Positions 61,167 through 64,000 of a stretch of DNA of 64,000 nt are shown piece after piece; positions within the stretch are counted from its first letter, which is position 1; the number at the start of each line of letters is the position of its first letter. The notes beneath the pieces are model-generated. The model ran no database searches. It saw nothing but the letters and a program-made list of their open reading frames with translations, and had not been told where the DNA came from. The position numbers and the translations under genes were made by a program. Source of the stretch: Apostichopus japonicus. Its lineage: Eukaryota > Echinodermata > Holothuroidea > Aspidochirotida > Stichopodidae. Location of the stretch: positions 25,465,501-25,529,500 of the forward strand of contig NC_092568.1 of the NCBI RefSeq assembly GCF_037975245.1, written 5' to 3'.

Positions 61167-64000
61167 ACAATGAAACCTTGCGGAAGTAGCGAAATGGGTG
61201 AAGAGGTATACTTAAACGTAAAACATAAAGAGCATGCGCGGTTCTGTCGATTGTCATGGAAATGATGCACAGTTAAAATGCATGCTCACTATGACATATA
61301 TACATCTCTATCATGCTTTGCTGCAGAAACAGGAAGAAGATACCCGGCTCCCCATCTCAAGCTCACTGACCCCTTGGGGAGTAGTGACCTCTGCAGTTCC
61401 TTGTCAACGTCATCATTTAATTTCGTTACATCCCACCGTGTGTTCAAAGACCCTGATACAGCGTAAAAGAGAATTTATAGCTTTGACCAGCTGTAAATGT
61501 GTCCGATTGGGCATTCTGTCAAGCATCGTAAGGAATGCCTATAGTATACCAACATCACTCCCTGGGATTAGTTTATCGATATTGAATGGCATGTACGTGT
61601 AAGCTGCATCGGCCTGTGATTAGATATTATTAACATGGTGTAATTCCCGCGGTGGCACAGTCATGGCTAAACAGGATTTAGACATATTTATGGAAGTTGC
61701 ACAATCTAATATCTCGACCTGCCTTATTGTGATGAATGAAACACACCAAGGAGTGCTCTTATATCAAGAAGGAGAGGGGGTGGGGGGTTAAATAATATGA
61801 ACGGGCTTAAGGAAAAGAAATTCACACACTACAAAACTCAAAAGCAAAAGCAAAACCAAATATTTTAAATCGAATCAGAGCATAAAACATGTATGTGACG
61901 AATTTTGTGAAGGCGGAAGAAACTATTTCAAGGTCATCAGTATTGGCCCCAATTTTAGCATTCTAAAAATTGCTAGAAGTTTTCAAAAGTGACTTTTCCT
62001 GGATGTTCTACTTCTACTTCTTTTCCACTGATATCCAGGAGTGTTAGAATAGTGACTATTACTGTGTCCGTGTGATCATCATCAAATGTCTATAACGAGT
62101 TCCTCAGAATGGGAACAGATAGATACGACACATGATCCCTAACTTTCCCTAACTTTATCCCCCACGAACCCCCTGTAGATTTCAGAGTTGTCCACGAACC
62201 CCCAACATTTTGAGACACGATCTGAGTCATTATTATACTATAATACGCATAGCAGTGCTTCGTAAAAGATCAAGTTCATAGTGTAATATTGTAATGGAAA
62301 AAAAACAAGAGATGAACAAATATTTATTTGGAAACTTCAAGATCAGATCACGAATTGTATCACGCATCGATCACCCATCACACACGATGAGACGGATGCT
62401 CCTGTTTTTCGATAGACCTGTACGACTTTTGTACATTACTAAATTATACGATATATCAGATTTTAGTTCAACAAAGTACTCAAGTTTTGACTCTCAGAAA
62501 CATCTCACGAATCCCCTGGGATGGACTCACGCACCCCCTGGGGATTCATGCACCCCAGTTAGTGAACCCCTGATGAAGACGGTAACAAGAATCGAGTCTG
62601 TTTTAAAAGCAGTTTGCTACCTTTTTTAGTCGATGCAAGGAGGAACTTGTGATAAACTGCATGCAAAGTGATGAATGTTCTGTTTATACCAGCTTGTAAA
62701 ATGACGACGGGGGCTGGCTTCCTAAAAGAGAGGAATTTTCACTCTAATCTGGTCTTCTTGCAAACCCCATTTCTATCTGTATCATCTTGTAATTCAGGTG
62801 ATAAGATTTACAACTCTGTTCCCTACTCTGTTTGCTATGTAACCGATCCGGTGATTACTGACTTGATTATATTCGTGTATTGGTTTTGTTTTTGTTTATG
62901 GGAGGTGTGTCTTGATAAATCTACCTTGAGTACCTGGATAGTAATTCTTGGAAGTTGGGACACGCTCCAAGTAGAGTACACGAACTCTGCGATGTTTGGT
63001 ACGGGTCCAAGTAACTTCAGGTCAGCAGACGATGAAAGTAGTAAAAGAGAAGAGAACAGAAAAGAAGAGAAAGCCATACCCGTGAAGAGTTCGTAACGGA
63101 AGGAGGGGGGGGGGGTCTGACCAGTACTGTGAAGTACTCTGTGTGTGTTACGGGACGTTTTCCATATACATTTATCTCTTCCATTGCCTTGGTCAAGTCC
63201 AGGGACGACGCCCCTGGGAAAATTACGTCTAAAGAATCAATTGAAATTAGAAATCAGTTTCGTTCAGTCATCAGTTTGTTTAACCAGTTGTGCATGCGTA
63301 TATTTCCGGAAATGTGTTTTATTTATTTTATTAATTATTTTAAATTAATGGCAATAAAGGAACAGGGAAGTGTCAGAATGTACATTACTTGGCAATTTGT
63401 CGTGATTCTCGAATTTTCCTGCGTATTAAATACAAATTGACGTTCATAACAGTCATATTAATGTAAATTGCTAGACGTTTTCAAGAGAGCCAGAACAGAT
63501 GCTCTGACCCTCCAAATTATTTTCAAAGTTTGAGATTTGTTAACAATTGCAATAAAATATCTCTGTGTGCGTTTTAATTGCCTGTCGAACTTGAGCGTTG
63601 TATTGACATGAATTGACTTTCTATCATATTTGAGGGCGGTGTTTATGACCTTCAGTTGAGGAGACAATTGCGCAGTCGTCATATTTGCCTTGTGAAGCGA
63701 CGGATGTCTGTGAAGACGGTCGTTGAATATCATGATACAACATTCATGTCTCAATTATAATGTCAAATGATTAAAATGACGGAACCATCTAACCGGAGGC
63801 TGTTTTTTTTATCTTCTAATCTTGCTGGTAGAATTTGATTCACTTAAGTGATCTTGTTTAACTACAAGGGATTAGTATTCATGTCTTCACAAAACACACA
63901 TTGGTGTAAATAGTTTACAGATCTGTATATGTTACATCATACAACAAGATTAACTGTTTATTAATGGATGTTTATCTATTTGGTGCTGTTCATGGTTAAC
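61167..64000. other. No gene recognised
   Basis: Frames of up to 142 codons occur (62668-63096, plus strand), but none has recognisable domains. The sequence at 62495-62573 ends in CCAGTTAGTGAACCCCTG, with CGAATCCCCTGGGATG and ACCCCCTGGGGATTCATG before it. As a reverse complement this starts CAGGGGTTCAC and resembles a hAT-type right terminus. A matching left end with an 8-bp duplication of ATGAAGAC was not found. A poly-G tract lies at 63104-63115. Confidence 0.3.

Noticed and set aside
62668-63096. 142-codon plus-strand frame as a gene
   Set aside because: It has no recognisable domain, mixed composition and no splice or promoter evidence. A chance frame is likelier.

Overview
The window looks like an AT-rich, repeat-dense stretch of an animal nuclear genome, most likely a marine deuterostome such as an echinoderm. 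The indications are spliceosomal splice signals around the one plausible gene, degenerate LINE reverse transcriptases of the CR1/Jockey-like type, hAT, piggyBac-like and foldback DNA elements with target-site duplications, long AT and poly-G/C microsatellites, and frequent TAGGCCTA-type words. No bacterial operon, CRISPR array, rRNA or tRNA gene was seen. The species is an inference only.

Protein-coding content is very sparse. The best host candidate is one coding exon on the minus strand at about 5.39-5.72 kb. It begins with an N-myristoylation-type start, is alanine/serine rich, carries a basic serine patch like a MARCKS effector domain, and ends at a strong GTAAGT donor. Most other open frames are short and lie in simple repeats or noncoding DNA.

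The rest is a layered record of mobile elements. A 5'-truncated LINE 3' end lies at 3.0-3.7 kb. A badly decayed LINE reverse transcriptase lies at 18.9-21.6 kb, and a roughly 193-bp U2-snRNA-headed SINE-like insert sits in it with a perfect 12-bp target duplication. A 232-bp TTAA-flanked palindromic MITE lies at 32.0-32.2 kb. Two hAT-type nonautonomous elements with perfect 8-bp duplications lie at 46.1-46.7 and 49.7-51.5 kb.

The right end holds the most striking architecture. Two foldback elements at 53.75-54.50 kb and 55.84-59.71 kb both start TAY, end RTA, have 6-bp target duplications, and have long arms built from short internal repeats. The larger one contains a second transposon, which contains a third (hAT type), giving a three-deep nest. 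A short open frame in the outer element may be the start of its own transposase.

Between these lie several tandem repeats: a 15-bp minisatellite open in several frames, a TCTAGA-containing array of about 21 bp, a 31-bp array, a roughly 100-bp array, a degenerate GTCACTTCATATGG field of about 1.1 kb, and a TAGGG array. There are also palindromic AT tracts and short perfect hairpins. The long remaining gaps showed no recognisable gene by reading; they may be introns or intergenic DNA.
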